Assembly: GCA_964477445.1 (NCBI GenBank)
Contig: CAYZED010000027.1
Span: 1 to 31,987 of the forward strand
Direction of reading: 5' to 3'
Source of the DNA: CAYZED01 sp964477445
GTDB taxonomy: Bacteria; Bacillota; Clostridia; Lutisporales; Lutisporaceae
DNA length: 31,987 nucleotides
The notes beneath the pieces are model-generated. The model made no database searches and was not told where the DNA came from. It was given only the letters and a program-made list of their open reading frames with translations. The first letter of the stretch is position 1; the number at the start of each line of letters is the position of its first letter. Positions 7,443-15,270 of the stretch are shown here, piece by piece. The position numbers were made by a program, and so were the translations under genes.

Positions 7443-8315
7443 ATGAAATTTTTGATAGTTACCGGACTTTCAGGCGCAGGAAAGAGTCAAACAATAAAAA
7501 TCTTAGAGGATTTGGGCTATTTTTGTATAGATAATTTGCCCCCAAAACTTATCACTCCTTTTGCAAAAATGTGTGAAAGTCATGAGGCACAGTTTAAGAA
7601 AGTTGCGATTGGAATGGATATAAGAGGGGATCTTTTTTTTGATGAAATTTTATCATCGTTAGATGAATTTGTACACACAGGAAATGAGTATGAAATTTTG
7701 TTCTTAGAAGCCTCGGATGAAACTTTAATCAAAAGATTTAAACTTACACGTAGAAAACATCCGCTCTCACAAGGAGGGAGAATTAGTAAAGGAATAGTTA
7801 ACGAACGAGAAAGACTGGCACCTATAAAGAAAAAGGCTAATAATATCATTGATACCACTAGTATGGGCGGCTCAGACTTGAAAGAAGAACTGATCCATCT
7901 TTTTGTTGAGGGTGGAAAGTCAGAAGGATTAATAATCAATCTTGTATCTTTTGGGTTCAAATACGGAATATTGATTGATGCGGATATGATATTCGACGCG
8001 AGATTTTTACCGAATCCATATTATATACCGAAATTAAAGAAGTTGAACGGACTAGATGAAGCTATTCAGGAATATGTTCATAGCTTTGAGGACACAGAAA
8101 TATTTTTAACAAAATTAAAGGATATGATTGAGTTTCTAATCCCAGGTTTCATAAAAGAGGGTAAGTCACAGCTAGTAGTGGGAATTGGTTGCACAGGTGG
8201 TAGACATAGGTCAGTTGCTATTGCTGAGTTTTTATCAAAAACATTAAAACAAGATGGGCATAGAGTCAAAGTTGAGCATAGAGACATAAATGAAGAGAAA
8301 TATATTATAAATTAA
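7443..8315 (+). CDS. rapZ: RNase adapter/nucleotide-binding protein RapZ (YvcJ)
   Basis: A P-loop protein of 290 residues. In E. coli the family controls glucosamine-6-phosphate synthase through a small RNA; in Bacillus (YvcJ) it binds nucleotides and affects competence. Walker A is GLSGAGKS (8-15), followed by LGYFCIDNLPP. The C-terminal domain has GIGCTGGRHRSVAIAEFL near 246-263, diagnostic of the family and implicated in metabolite and RNA binding. The ATG at 7443 follows AGGAGG, which overlaps the stop of the PHP gene, so the two are translationally coupled; the in-frame start at 7410 is unlikely. The next gene is yvcK, its usual partner. Confidence 0.96.
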   Translation: MKFLIVTGLSGAGKSQTIKILEDLGYFCIDNLPPKLITPFAKMCESHEAQFKKVAIGMDIRGDLFFDEILSSLDEFVHTGNEYEILFLEASDETLIKRFKLTRRKHPLSQGGRISKGIVNERERLAPIKKKANNIIDTTSMGGSDLKEELIHLFVEGGKSEGLIINLVSFGFKYGILIDADMIFDARFLPNPYYIPKLKKLNGLDEAIQEYVHSFEDTEIFLTKLKDMIEFLIPGFIKEGKSQLVVGIGCTGGRHRSVAIAEFLSKTLKQDGHRVKVEHRDINEEKYIIN

Positions 8316-8332
8316 ATATAGGAGATGGTCTT

Positions 8333-9322
8333 TTGAGTGAACAACTAAAGGTGGTTGCTATAGGTGGGGGTACAGGACTTGCTGTCCTCTTAAAAGGGCT
8401 GAAAAAGTTCACGTCAGAGATAACTGCTATTGTTTCTGTTGGAGATGATGGCGGCGGTTCAGGAACGTTAAGAGAGGATATGGGCATTTTGCCACCAGGA
8501 GATATTCGGAATTGTATAGCGGCTCTTGCTAATGCAGAACCAATTATGGAAAAAATGCTTCAGTATAGATTTAAAGAAGGAAATATTAAAGGGCAATGTC
8601 TTGGGAACCTAATTATTGCGGCACTCACCGATGTATGTGGAAGTTTTGATGAGGCGGTGAGAAGTACTGGTGAGTTTTTCGCTGTTACTGGGAGAGTTTT
8701 GCCAGTAACGCTTAATAATATGATTTTATTTGCCGAATTCGAAAATGGTGAAATAGTAGAAGGCGAGTCAAAAATCCCAAAGAAACAAATTGAGATGCAT
8801 TCATATATAAAAAGATTATATACAGAACCCGCAGAATGTGAACCTTTAGAAGATGCGATTGATGCACTTAGAGAAGCGGATGTTATTGTTTTAGGTCCTG
8901 GAAGTTTATATACTAGTGTAATTCCTAATTTGTTAGTAAAGGATATCGGGAAAACTATATCAGAGAGCAAGGCCATAAAAATTTATATAGCAAATGTTAT
9001 GACTCAGCCTGGTGAAACAGGGGGATATGATTTAAATATGCATTTGAATTCATTGTATTCTCACTGTGAAAATCTTATAATTGATTTTGTTATTGTAAAT
9101 GGGAAAATAATTCCCGAAGACATTTTGAGTCGATATATAACAGATGGAGCTGAGCCGATTTATGCGTGTGATAATTTTGAATGTAAAAGAGGCGTAAAGA
9201 CTATAGCTGGGGATTTGATGAAAATTGAAAAAGGTTTAATAAGACATGACTTTTTGGAACTAGCAAAAATGGTAATAAAATTAGGAAAAGAAAATTTAAA
9301 CATGGTATATAATCTCGATTAG
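8333..9322 (+). CDS. yvcK: Gluconeogenesis factor YvcK/GlmR
   Basis: A CofD-like protein of 329 residues that binds UDP-GlcNAc in Bacillus and is needed for growth on gluconeogenic carbon sources; it helps steer carbon into wall precursors. Motifs are VVAIGGGTGLAVLLKGLK (7-24), SVGDDGGGSGTLRED near 35-49, PPGDIRNCIAALA near 54-66, VLGPGSLYTSVIPNLL near 186-201 and NVMTQPGETGGYD near 222-234. It starts at TTG, 8 nt after GGAG; an ATG at 8325 is closed by a stop at once, so TTG is the start. It lies 17 nt after rapZ, the classical order. The placement beside murB fits its wall role. Confidence 0.95.
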   Translation: MSEQLKVVAIGGGTGLAVLLKGLKKFTSEITAIVSVGDDGGGSGTLREDMGILPPGDIRNCIAALANAEPIMEKMLQYRFKEGNIKGQCLGNLIIAALTDVCGSFDEAVRSTGEFFAVTGRVLPVTLNNMILFAEFENGEIVEGESKIPKKQIEMHSYIKRLYTEPAECEPLEDAIDALREADVIVLGPGSLYTSVIPNLLVKDIGKTISESKAIKIYIANVMTQPGETGGYDLNMHLNSLYSHCENLIIDFVIVNGKIIPEDILSRYITDGAEPIYACDNFECKRGVKTIAGDLMKIEKGLIRHDFLELAKMVIKLGKENLNMVYNLD

Positions 9323-9337
9323 TACCACGGAGGAAGA

Positions 9338-9859
9338 ATGACTAAAGAATTAAAACATGAAATCATCTCGTGGATAAAACTCTTAATGGTGGCGTTCATT
9401 ATTGCGATATTACTTAGAACATTTGTTTTTCAAATTGCGATAGTAGATCAAGTTTCAATGTATCCAACGCTCAAACCAGGAGATATGTTAATAGTTTCAA
9501 GGCTTTCATATAAAGTAGGTATGCCTAAACGTGGCGATATAGCTGTTTTGAAAGACGATAATGCCCAGAAATTATTAGTTAAGAGAGTAATGTCGCTTCC
9601 GGGCGAGTCGATAGAACTCTTAGGCGGAAAGACTTATATCGACGGAATCAAACTTACGAAGGATTGGAATACTAGCGAGAATGTGGACTATCCAATATTT
9701 GAGGTGCCAATGGATACATACTTCATGATGGGTGATAATCGTTCACATAGCAGGGATTCCAGGTCAGACACACTAGGACCGGTAAAGAGTGATTTACTAG
9801 TTGGAAAAGTCATTTTTAGAATTTGGCCTTTACACAAAGTAGGGTTTATTGGAAAGTGA
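9338..9859 (+). CDS. lepB: Signal peptidase I
   Basis: A membrane-anchored serine protease of 173 residues that removes signal peptides from exported proteins. It has one N-terminal transmembrane helix (LLMVAFIIAILLRTFVFQ, 15-32), the nucleophile in QVSMYPTLKPGD (Ser40), the general base in LVKRVMSLPGE (Lys82) and the closing box MGDNRSHSRDSR near 131. The short, single-anchor form is typical of Firmicutes. GGAGG lies 4 nt before the ATG. It sits between yvcK and whiA, where many Firmicutes have nothing or a different gene, so it is a notable insertion into a conserved cluster. It cannot replace a prepilin peptidase, which is a different enzyme class. Confidence 0.95.
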   Translation: MTKELKHEIISWIKLLMVAFIIAILLRTFVFQIAIVDQVSMYPTLKPGDMLIVSRLSYKVGMPKRGDIAVLKDDNAQKLLVKRVMSLPGESIELLGGKTYIDGIKLTKDWNTSENVDYPIFEVPMDTYFMMGDNRSHSRDSRSDTLGPVKSDLLVGKVIFRIWPLHKVGFIGK

Positions 9860-9862
9860 ATC

Positions 9863-9928
9863 TGTGAACAATAGAAAATAGATTTGTGAACAATAGAAAA
9901 TCATGATGTTAGTAATAGAATAGGGGTT
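9863..9928 (+). repeat. Three 22-nt tandem repeats before whiA
   Basis: TGTGAACAATAGAAAAT occurs at 9863 and again at 9885, and a degraded copy, TGTTAGTAATAGAATAG, begins at 9907. The period is exactly 22 nt. The repeats fill the only wide gap in the operon and end at the whiA ribosome site. Confidence 0.8.
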
Positions 9929-9933
9929 TGAGT

Positions 9934-10917
9934 ATGACGACTTTTTCAGCCGAAGTAAAAAACGAAATATCAAAATTACCTGTTGAAAATGATTGCTGCA
10001 GGAAGGCTGAATTGTCAGCACTATTGAAAACGACTGGAACTATCCAAATTCAGCATCCAGGCGGGTTTGCAATGAAACTTCAGACAGAAAACGCGTCCAT
10101 TGCGCGTAGGAAAGATTGTTTTGACATACACACGAAGGTTATGGTTCGAAAGAACAAACAATTGAAAAAAAACAATAATTATTATTTACATATAGATAGT
10201 GATATGGGAGCCGAATTCATAATGATGGAAACTGGGATACTAAGTGAAATCGCAGGAGATAAAAATCTTGTTTGGGGGATATCGCACTCTATTATTAAAA
10301 AAAATTGTTGTAAAAAATTGTAGCACCAAANNNNNNNNNNNNNNNNNNNNNNNNNNNNNNNNNNNNNNNNNNTTCTTGGCTGCGGAAGTTTAAGCGATCC
10401 TGAAAAAAATTATCATTTAGAATTGGTCGTTTCTACTGAAGAGTTTGCTCATGATTTAAAAAAAATCTTATCTCGCTTTGACCTGAATGCCAAAATTGTT
10501 ACCAGAAAAGGACATCTTATCGTATATCTAAAAGAGGGCGAAAATATTGTGGATTTTTTGAACATAGTAGGCGCACATACTGCTCTTTTAAGTTTAGAGA
10601 ATGTAAGAATATTTAAAGGAATGAGAAATAGTGTAAATAGACTGGTTAATTGCGAAACAGCAAACCTGGATAAAACGTTAAATGCTTCAGAGCGACAAAT
10701 TGACAGCATTAATATTATTAAAAAAACAATTGGTTTACGAAAATTGGGGAACGGGTTGCAAGAACTAGCTGAATTGAGAGAACTATATTCCGAGGCCAGT
10801 TTAAAAGAGCTAGGAGAGATGATGTCTCCACCTATTGGAAAATCTGGTATTAATCATAGATTAAGAAAAATTGAGCAAATTGCTGAAAAGATCAGGGAAG
10901 AGGGACGTAATGAGTAA
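9934..10917 (+). CDS. whiA: DNA-binding protein WhiA (interrupted by an assembly gap)
   Basis: WhiA has a LAGLIDADG-like N-terminal domain and a C-terminal helix-turn-helix. It governs sporulation septation in actinomycetes and affects division in Bacillus. The first part (SAEVKNEISKLP, CCRKAELSALLKTTG, LQTENASIARR) and the last part (GSLSDPEKNYHLELV, IVGAHTALL, GMRNSVNRLVNCETANLDKT, KELGEMM, GKSGINHRLRKIEQI) are both clear and in the same frame. The gap lies in the middle. A TAG at 10321, 8 nt before it, comes where the family has an AYLRG-type segment right after CCKK. About 7 codons should separate CCKK from LGCG, but 19 are present, so the contig end and gap size are probably wrong. I regard this as one intact gene. 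It starts at the ATG after AGGGG; a TTG 6 nt earlier is too close to that site. Confidence 0.9.
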
Positions 10918-11923
10918 ACATATCGGAGTTGATATTGGTGGAACTGCAATTAAGGCAGGTGTTTTTGATGACAAAGGAAACATAATATCCTCAAAAGAGA
11001 TTCCAACCAGAGCGGACGATGGTTACGAGGCAGTATTGGGAGATATTTATGATTTAATGATAGAATTGACTGAAGCGGCTAGTGGGAAAAAGAATATAAG
11101 AGAAAACGGTTTTTCCGAGATAGATTCTATTGGGATAGGAATACCGGGATTGGTTGACACTGTTAGAGGAAAAATTCTTTCAGGACCAAATTTGGGGTGG
11201 ACTGATAAATCAATGGGAGAAGAATTAACGAATATGATGGGGAAAGTTCCTGTTTTGGCGAACGATGCCACATTAGCTGCTTATGCAGAAAGTATATTAG
11301 GAGTCACTAAGGGCTGTAAAAATTCATTCTTTCTTACTTTGGGGACAGGAGTCGGCGGAGGAATGATTATTAATTCGGAAATATACTCAGGAAGCCATTT
11401 TGTTGGATCTGAGATAGGGCATATGATAATTGGTGAAAATTTTTATAACTGTAGTTGTGGTAGGAATGGTTGTTTTGAGACTTTCGCATCTGCGACTGCA
11501 TTAGTTAAATATGTTGAATATAAGCTAGATGAATTTAAAGATCAGCCGGAATATTCATTTTTAGAAAATGAGGCCACAAAAAGTTGTCTCGGTAAACATA
11601 GAGAAGATGGGATATTGACCTCGAAAATTATTTTTGAGGAATCAAAAAAAGGCGATTGGTTGGCGATTGAAGCTGTCGAGAGATTGGTTAAATATCTGGC
11701 TATAGGAATATTGAATATTTATGATATTCTTGACCCAGACATCATAGCGATAGGTGGTGGACTATCTAAGGCAGGAAGTTACTTAATCGAACTAATTAAT
11801 AAAGAACTTGAAAACAAAACATTGCTTAAGTCAATTGAGTATGGAAAAATCACATTAGCCACACTAGGTAACGATGCCGGCATGATAGGCGCGGCCCTGT
11901 TTTCTGCCCATAAGGCAGAATAA
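10910..11923 (+). CDS. ROK family sugar kinase, glucokinase-like
   Basis: A sugar kinase of 337 residues; glucose is the likely substrate, but this cannot be read from sequence. It has the phosphate loop GVDIGGTAIKAGVFD (5-19), GIGIPGLVD near 79, LTLGTGVGGGMI near 142, the sugar-binding SEIGHMIIGE near 166-175 and the zinc-binding CSCGRNGC near 181-188, the ROK hallmark. The adenosine-side motif IAIGGGLSKAG lies near 280. The ATG overlaps the end of whiA by 8 nt, so the genes are coupled; an in-frame start at 10871 lies inside whiA and has no good ribosome site. Its 3' end is part of a repeated hairpin unit. Confidence 0.93.
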   Translation: MSKHIGVDIGGTAIKAGVFDDKGNIISSKEIPTRADDGYEAVLGDIYDLMIELTEAASGKKNIRENGFSEIDSIGIGIPGLVDTVRGKILSGPNLGWTDKSMGEELTNMMGKVPVLANDATLAAYAESILGVTKGCKNSFFLTLGTGVGGGMIINSEIYSGSHFVGSEIGHMIIGENFYNCSCGRNGCFETFASATALVKYVEYKLDEFKDQPEYSFLENEATKSCLGKHREDGILTSKIIFEESKKGDWLAIEAVERLVKYLAIGILNIYDILDPDIIAIGGGLSKAGSYLIELINKELENKTLLKSIEYGKITLATLGNDAGMIGAALFSAHKAE

Positions 11924-12047
11924 CTCTGTTTTCCGCACATACTAATNNNNNNNNNNGCGTTTAATATCTAATGAAACTATATTCAATAACGCAAATTCGT
12001 ATAACAGAGTGGAATAACCCTGTTTTATGCCCACAAGGCAGAATAGC
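11895..12047 (+). repeat. Repeated hairpin unit at the ROK gene 3' end, around an assembly gap
   Basis: A 30-nt segment at 11895-11924, spanning the ROK stop codon, recurs at 12018-12047 with 27 of 30 matches. A looser partial copy, AATAACTCTGTTTTCCGCAC, begins near 11919. Each good copy carries a small hairpin (TCTGCC-CATAA-GGCAGA; TGCC-CACAA-GGCA in the second). Ten N (11947-11956) lie between, where more copies could have collapsed. It may act as a weak terminator; the T runs are poor. Confidence 0.6.
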
Positions 12048-12073
12048 ACTAAAAATATATTTTAAATTTGCCA

Positions 12074-12119
12074 TTTACATGGTGAATTTTTTTTGTTAAA
12101 CTAATTACATAATTATACT
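12074..12119 (+). promoter_or_regulatory. Possible promoter of the Tad locus
   Basis: Two overlapping options exist: TTTACA (12074) with TAAACT (12097) at 17 bp, and TTGTTA (12093) with TATACT (12114) at 15 bp. The region is very AT-rich and lies 35-60 nt before the first Tad gene, so a promoter here is likely though its exact boxes are not. Confidence 0.4.
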
Positions 12120-12153
12120 TTTGATACAAAATAAGTAAAGAATCGAGGGGTTT

Positions 12154-13299
12154 ATGAAAACTATATCTAATGACAAGATAAAAATTATTCTTTTAGATTG
12201 TGATAATGAGTATGGTACGGCAATAGCAGAATTTTTTTCGGGTTATTTTGAACAAGAAAAAAATCTTAGTTTCTCACACTTTGATTCTTTGGGCTTACTA
12301 AAAGAAAAAATGATTCTTGAAATTGAATGGCGAAAATCAGAATTAGTAATAATTTACGAACAAAAAATTAGTGAAAGAGAAATAAGAATAATGCTTGATG
12401 AGATTCTTGTAGCGTCTAGTGCTGTTATTCTAACTGAAATGGGTAAAAACACAGGTGAAAAAATGAATAAATACGGTAAACCGAGCGATTTGTTAAGAGA
12501 TATTATTCAGCTTATTGATAGTAAATATGAAAAGAACGAGTTTCTAAATGAAGAACTATCTGAGATAAAAACTACTTCTCGGCAACTAGTATATGCAGGA
12601 ACAGGTTTTTCAGGTGGAGTGGGAACGTCGTCATTTCTAATTGGACTCTATAATAATTTGAACATGAAGGGTTTTAGAGTTTTATATATAGATTTAAGTT
12701 TTTGGAGTAATACAATAGCTATTTCGAATGTTGATCTATATCCAGATTTGAGCTTCTTTGCACTAATGAAAGATAAAAGTGATGGTGGATTAAGGTCCGT
12801 TATGCAGAGTGTTTTATCAAAATCGCCTAGGGGAGACTCGTTAATTATCAAGGCGTCACCTGAACCTGATAGTATAACAGAGGTGTCTGGAAATAATATA
12901 AAAGAACTGATTGAAGAACTAATTAATCTGGATATGTTTGATTTTGTTTTACTTGATATGAACAGAATACATATTGTTGAACTATTGAAAGATAATTTTT
13001 CTACTAAAGGAATGTTTTTTGTAAGACGTGGTTTTGAGGATTGCGAAAAAAATTGCGAAAAAATCTATACCCAATGTAAGGACTCTATATCAAAACTACT
13101 ATCGTGTAATGTTCGCGAAATTGTAATGAGTGATTATCTGAAGAAATCTGAAACACTTGATACGAGAAATCAAAACAAACAAACATTTTTAAAATCAAAG
13201 AAACTAGAGAGTGAAGATAATCAAAAAATCATTAATATGACTACAGAAGAAATGACAAAAGAATGGAGCGAATATGCAGGAAATATGCGAGAGAATTAA
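12154..13299 (+). CDS. tadZ: TadZ/CpaE-like pilus localisation ATPase
   Basis: Tad loci begin with a MinD/ParA-like protein that places the pilus machine in the cell. This 381-residue protein has that form. An N-terminal receiver-like domain (KIILLDCDNEYG at 9-20) is followed by a MinD-like domain from about residue 145. The P-loop reads GFSGGVGTSS (near 150-159), with threonine in place of the usual lysine, so it is an atypical Walker A, as in many TadZ proteins. Downstream are YIDLSFWSN near 182 and DFVLLDMN near 264, the Walker B equivalent. The C-terminal 60 residues are charged and unlike the family core. The next gene starts inside its last codons. The call rests on fold, degenerate loop and context more than on high similarity. 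Confidence 0.8.
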   Translation: MKTISNDKIKIILLDCDNEYGTAIAEFFSGYFEQEKNLSFSHFDSLGLLKEKMILEIEWRKSELVIIYEQKISEREIRIMLDEILVASSAVILTEMGKNTGEKMNKYGKPSDLLRDIIQLIDSKYEKNEFLNEELSEIKTTSRQLVYAGTGFSGGVGTSSFLIGLYNNLNMKGFRVLYIDLSFWSNTIAISNVDLYPDLSFFALMKDKSDGGLRSVMQSVLSKSPRGDSLIIKASPEPDSITEVSGNNIKELIEELINLDMFDFVLLDMNRIHIVELLKDNFSTKGMFFVRRGFEDCEKNCEKIYTQCKDSISKLLSCNVREIVMSDYLKKSETLDTRNQNKQTFLKSKKLESEDNQKIINMTTEEMTKEWSEYAGNMREN

Positions 13300-14384
13300 A
13301 GAACGCTTGCTTGAATTTGGTGAACTGGATGATAAAGAATTGATATCGGAGATAGGATATAGCATTTTTAATGATTTTGAGGGAAGACTATTAAGTTATA
13401 AAGACAAGGAACTGTTGTTAGAAAAATTATATAACAGTATCAGAAAATGGGGACCGCTTTCGGACTTAATGGAGGATCCAGATGTTTCTGAAATTATGAT
13501 AAATGGTAAAAGTGAGATTTTTATTGAGAAATTCGGGAAAATTGTGAAAACAAGCGTGGAATTTGATAATCAGGAGCAACTTGAGGAGTTGTTATTTCAA
13601 ATGACAGGGAAATCAAATAGAACGATTAGCGAAGCGTCACCTATTGTGGATATAAGACTTCAGGATGGATCGAGAGCCAACATCGTGCTAAAACCTATTG
13701 CTATAGACGGCCCTGTGGCTACGATAAGAAAATTTAGAAATAAATGGTTCACTATGGAAGAATTGATTGAGGCAGGTTGTGTAGATGAAAAAACAGCTCA
13801 TTATTTAAGTGAATCAGTCGAAAAACGAAAGAATATTATGATAAGTGGAGGAACCGGTTCTGGAAAAACAACTGTACTGAATGTATTGAGTGCTTTTATT
13901 GGTAAAACAGAACGGGTTATTACTATTGAAGACTCCGCAGAACTTAAGCTTCAAGGGATTGAAAATTTAGTTCGGATGGAAGCTAGAAATTCAAATTCAG
14001 TTGGAATAGGTAGACTTGGAATTAGAGAAATGATAAAGACTTCTTTGCGAATGAGGCCAGATAGAATAATAATTGGTGAGGTTAGGGGTGAAGAAGCTAT
14101 TGATATGTTACAAGCTATGAATACAGGACATGATGGGTCTTTATGTACAGGTCATGCCAATNNNNNNNNNNGCTCGAGATATTTTGTTAAGACTCGAAAC
14201 GATGGCTATTTCCAGTGGCGAAATTCCACTAGAAGCTGTAAGGAGGCAGATTGCTTCGGCACTGAATGTCATAGTACATGTCAGCAGAGATGCTAATGGA
14301 AAAAGAAGTATAGCAGAGGTGGTGAATATAAATGGTTATGAAAATGGCGAATACATTATTAGTGAAATTTGTGACAATAACTAA
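13274..14384 (+). CDS. tadA: TadA/CpaF family pilus assembly ATPase (interrupted by gap)
   Basis: The hexameric secretion ATPase that drives Tad pilus extension and retraction. It shows LMEDPDVSEIMINGKSEIFI (about 64-83), RLQDGSRANIVLKP near 129, Walker A GGTGSGKTT near 193-201, TIEDSAELKL near 217, RMRPDRIIIGEVRGEEA near 257-273 and GHDGSLCTGHAN near 285-296. After the N run (14162-14171) the reading frame moves by one and continues as ARDILLRLETM to the stop at 14384. Family members read HAN-S-(P/A)-R-D here, so only one codon is probably missing and the 10-nt gap is a placeholder; the frameshift is not real. GGAG before the ATG lies inside tadZ, giving a 26-nt overlap. Confidence 0.93.
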
Positions 14385-15270
14385 ATTCGAAAAACTAGCG
14401 AAATTCGGAAAACTAGCAAAATTCGAAAAACTAGCGAAATTTAAGAAATTAGATAAGAATAAAAAAAGGTATTTGAACGACTTTTTGACAAAAGAGAAAA
14501 TAAGTTTTGAAAAATCTCCAGAGAGCAAAATTGATTATAGTTTTAACTATACTTCACTTTCTGAATTTACTTTACTTGCATTATTATTTTCTATCGCTGC
14601 AGCAGCTGCGATATGGTTGCTTTATAGGTTTTTTCCAATATTGATTTTATCTTTTCCGATAGGTTGTTTTTTTTCAATAAATAGTTTTAAGAACAAAGCT
14701 GAAAAAAGACGGAAAGATTTAACGCTTGATTTTGCTGACTTTCTGATATCATTCGGAGATTCATTGAAAATTGGGATGTCACCTGAAAAAGCATTTGATA
14801 ATGTTGTGTTTGATTGGAATAAAGACAATTCAAAAAAGCATAAAGACTTATTTAAAGAATTAAAACAAATACAAAATGGTTATAAAACTGGAAGATCATT
14901 GGGAAGTGGCCTTGAGAGTTTTTCGAGAAGAAGCAATGTTACAGAGATTAGAACTTTCGGAGAAATATATAATATTGCTTTCAGAAAAGGAGATAAACCT
15001 TGGGAATTAGCATATAAGACAGCGAGTTTGATAAAAGAGAGAAACAAAATTCATTCTGAAATTGAAGTTATACTTTCTGAAAAAAGAATGGAAAAGAGAA
15101 TAATAGATATAATTCCATTTTTTATAATTTATATGTTGAGTACAACTTCGCCAGAGTTTATAAAACCAATTTATACTACCTTAGTGGGCAGAGTAGCTAT
15201 GACTTTTTCTTTATTTTTGTTTGCACTTGCTTGGTTTTTATCATCGAAAATTATGAGGGTTAAAGTATAA
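14332..15270 (+). CDS. tadB: TadB-like pilus assembly inner-membrane protein
   Basis: One of two platform proteins of the Tad pilus, of the type II secretion F family. The 312-residue product has a hydrophobic segment near 80-118 (ALLFSIAAAAAIWLLYRFF), a cytoplasmic T2SSF domain near 130-265 (LDFADFLISFGDSLKIGMSP, then GRSLGSGLESFSRRS and EIYNIAFRKGD) and two C-terminal helices. The first 45 residues are unusual: a lysine-rich repeat of the type KFEKLA, encoded by 18-nt units. The ATG at 14332 follows AGAGGTGG and overlaps tadA by 53 nt. A TTG near 14475, after the repeat, is the alternative and would remove the basic leader. The frame stays open through all repeat units, which supports the longer form. 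Confidence 0.85.
   Translation: MVMKMANTLLVKFVTITKFEKLAKFGKLAKFEKLAKFKKLDKNKKRYLNDFLTKEKISFEKSPESKIDYSFNYTSLSEFTLLALLFSIAAAAAIWLLYRFFPILILSFPIGCFFSINSFKNKAEKRRKDLTLDFADFLISFGDSLKIGMSPEKAFDNVVFDWNKDNSKKHKDLFKELKQIQNGYKTGRSLGSGLESFSRRSNVTEIRTFGEIYNIAFRKGDKPWELAYKTASLIKERNKIHSEIEVILSEKRMEKRIIDIIPFFIIYMLSTTSPEFIKPIYTTLVGRVAMTFSLFLFALAWFLSSKIMRVKV
14383..14454 (+). repeat. 18-nt tandem repeats at the tadA/tadB junction
   Basis: Copies begin at 14383 (AAATTCGAAAAACTAGCG), 14401 (AAATTCGGAAAACTAGCA) and 14419 (identical to the first), with a degraded fourth at 14437. They start within the tadA stop codon and encode KFxKLA units of TadB. Confidence 0.9.

Noticed and set aside
9863..9928. Possible CRISPR array from the 22-nt repeats
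   Set aside because: The copies are directly tandem without spacers of separate sequence, and no cas gene is present.
10285..10330. whiA as a true pseudogene
   Set aside because: The stop is beside an N run, both halves keep one frame and the conserved motifs on each side are intact.
12001..12153. Mobile element around the duplicated ROK end
   Set aside because: No transposase, no terminal inverted repeats and no target duplication; it is a short hairpin repeat.
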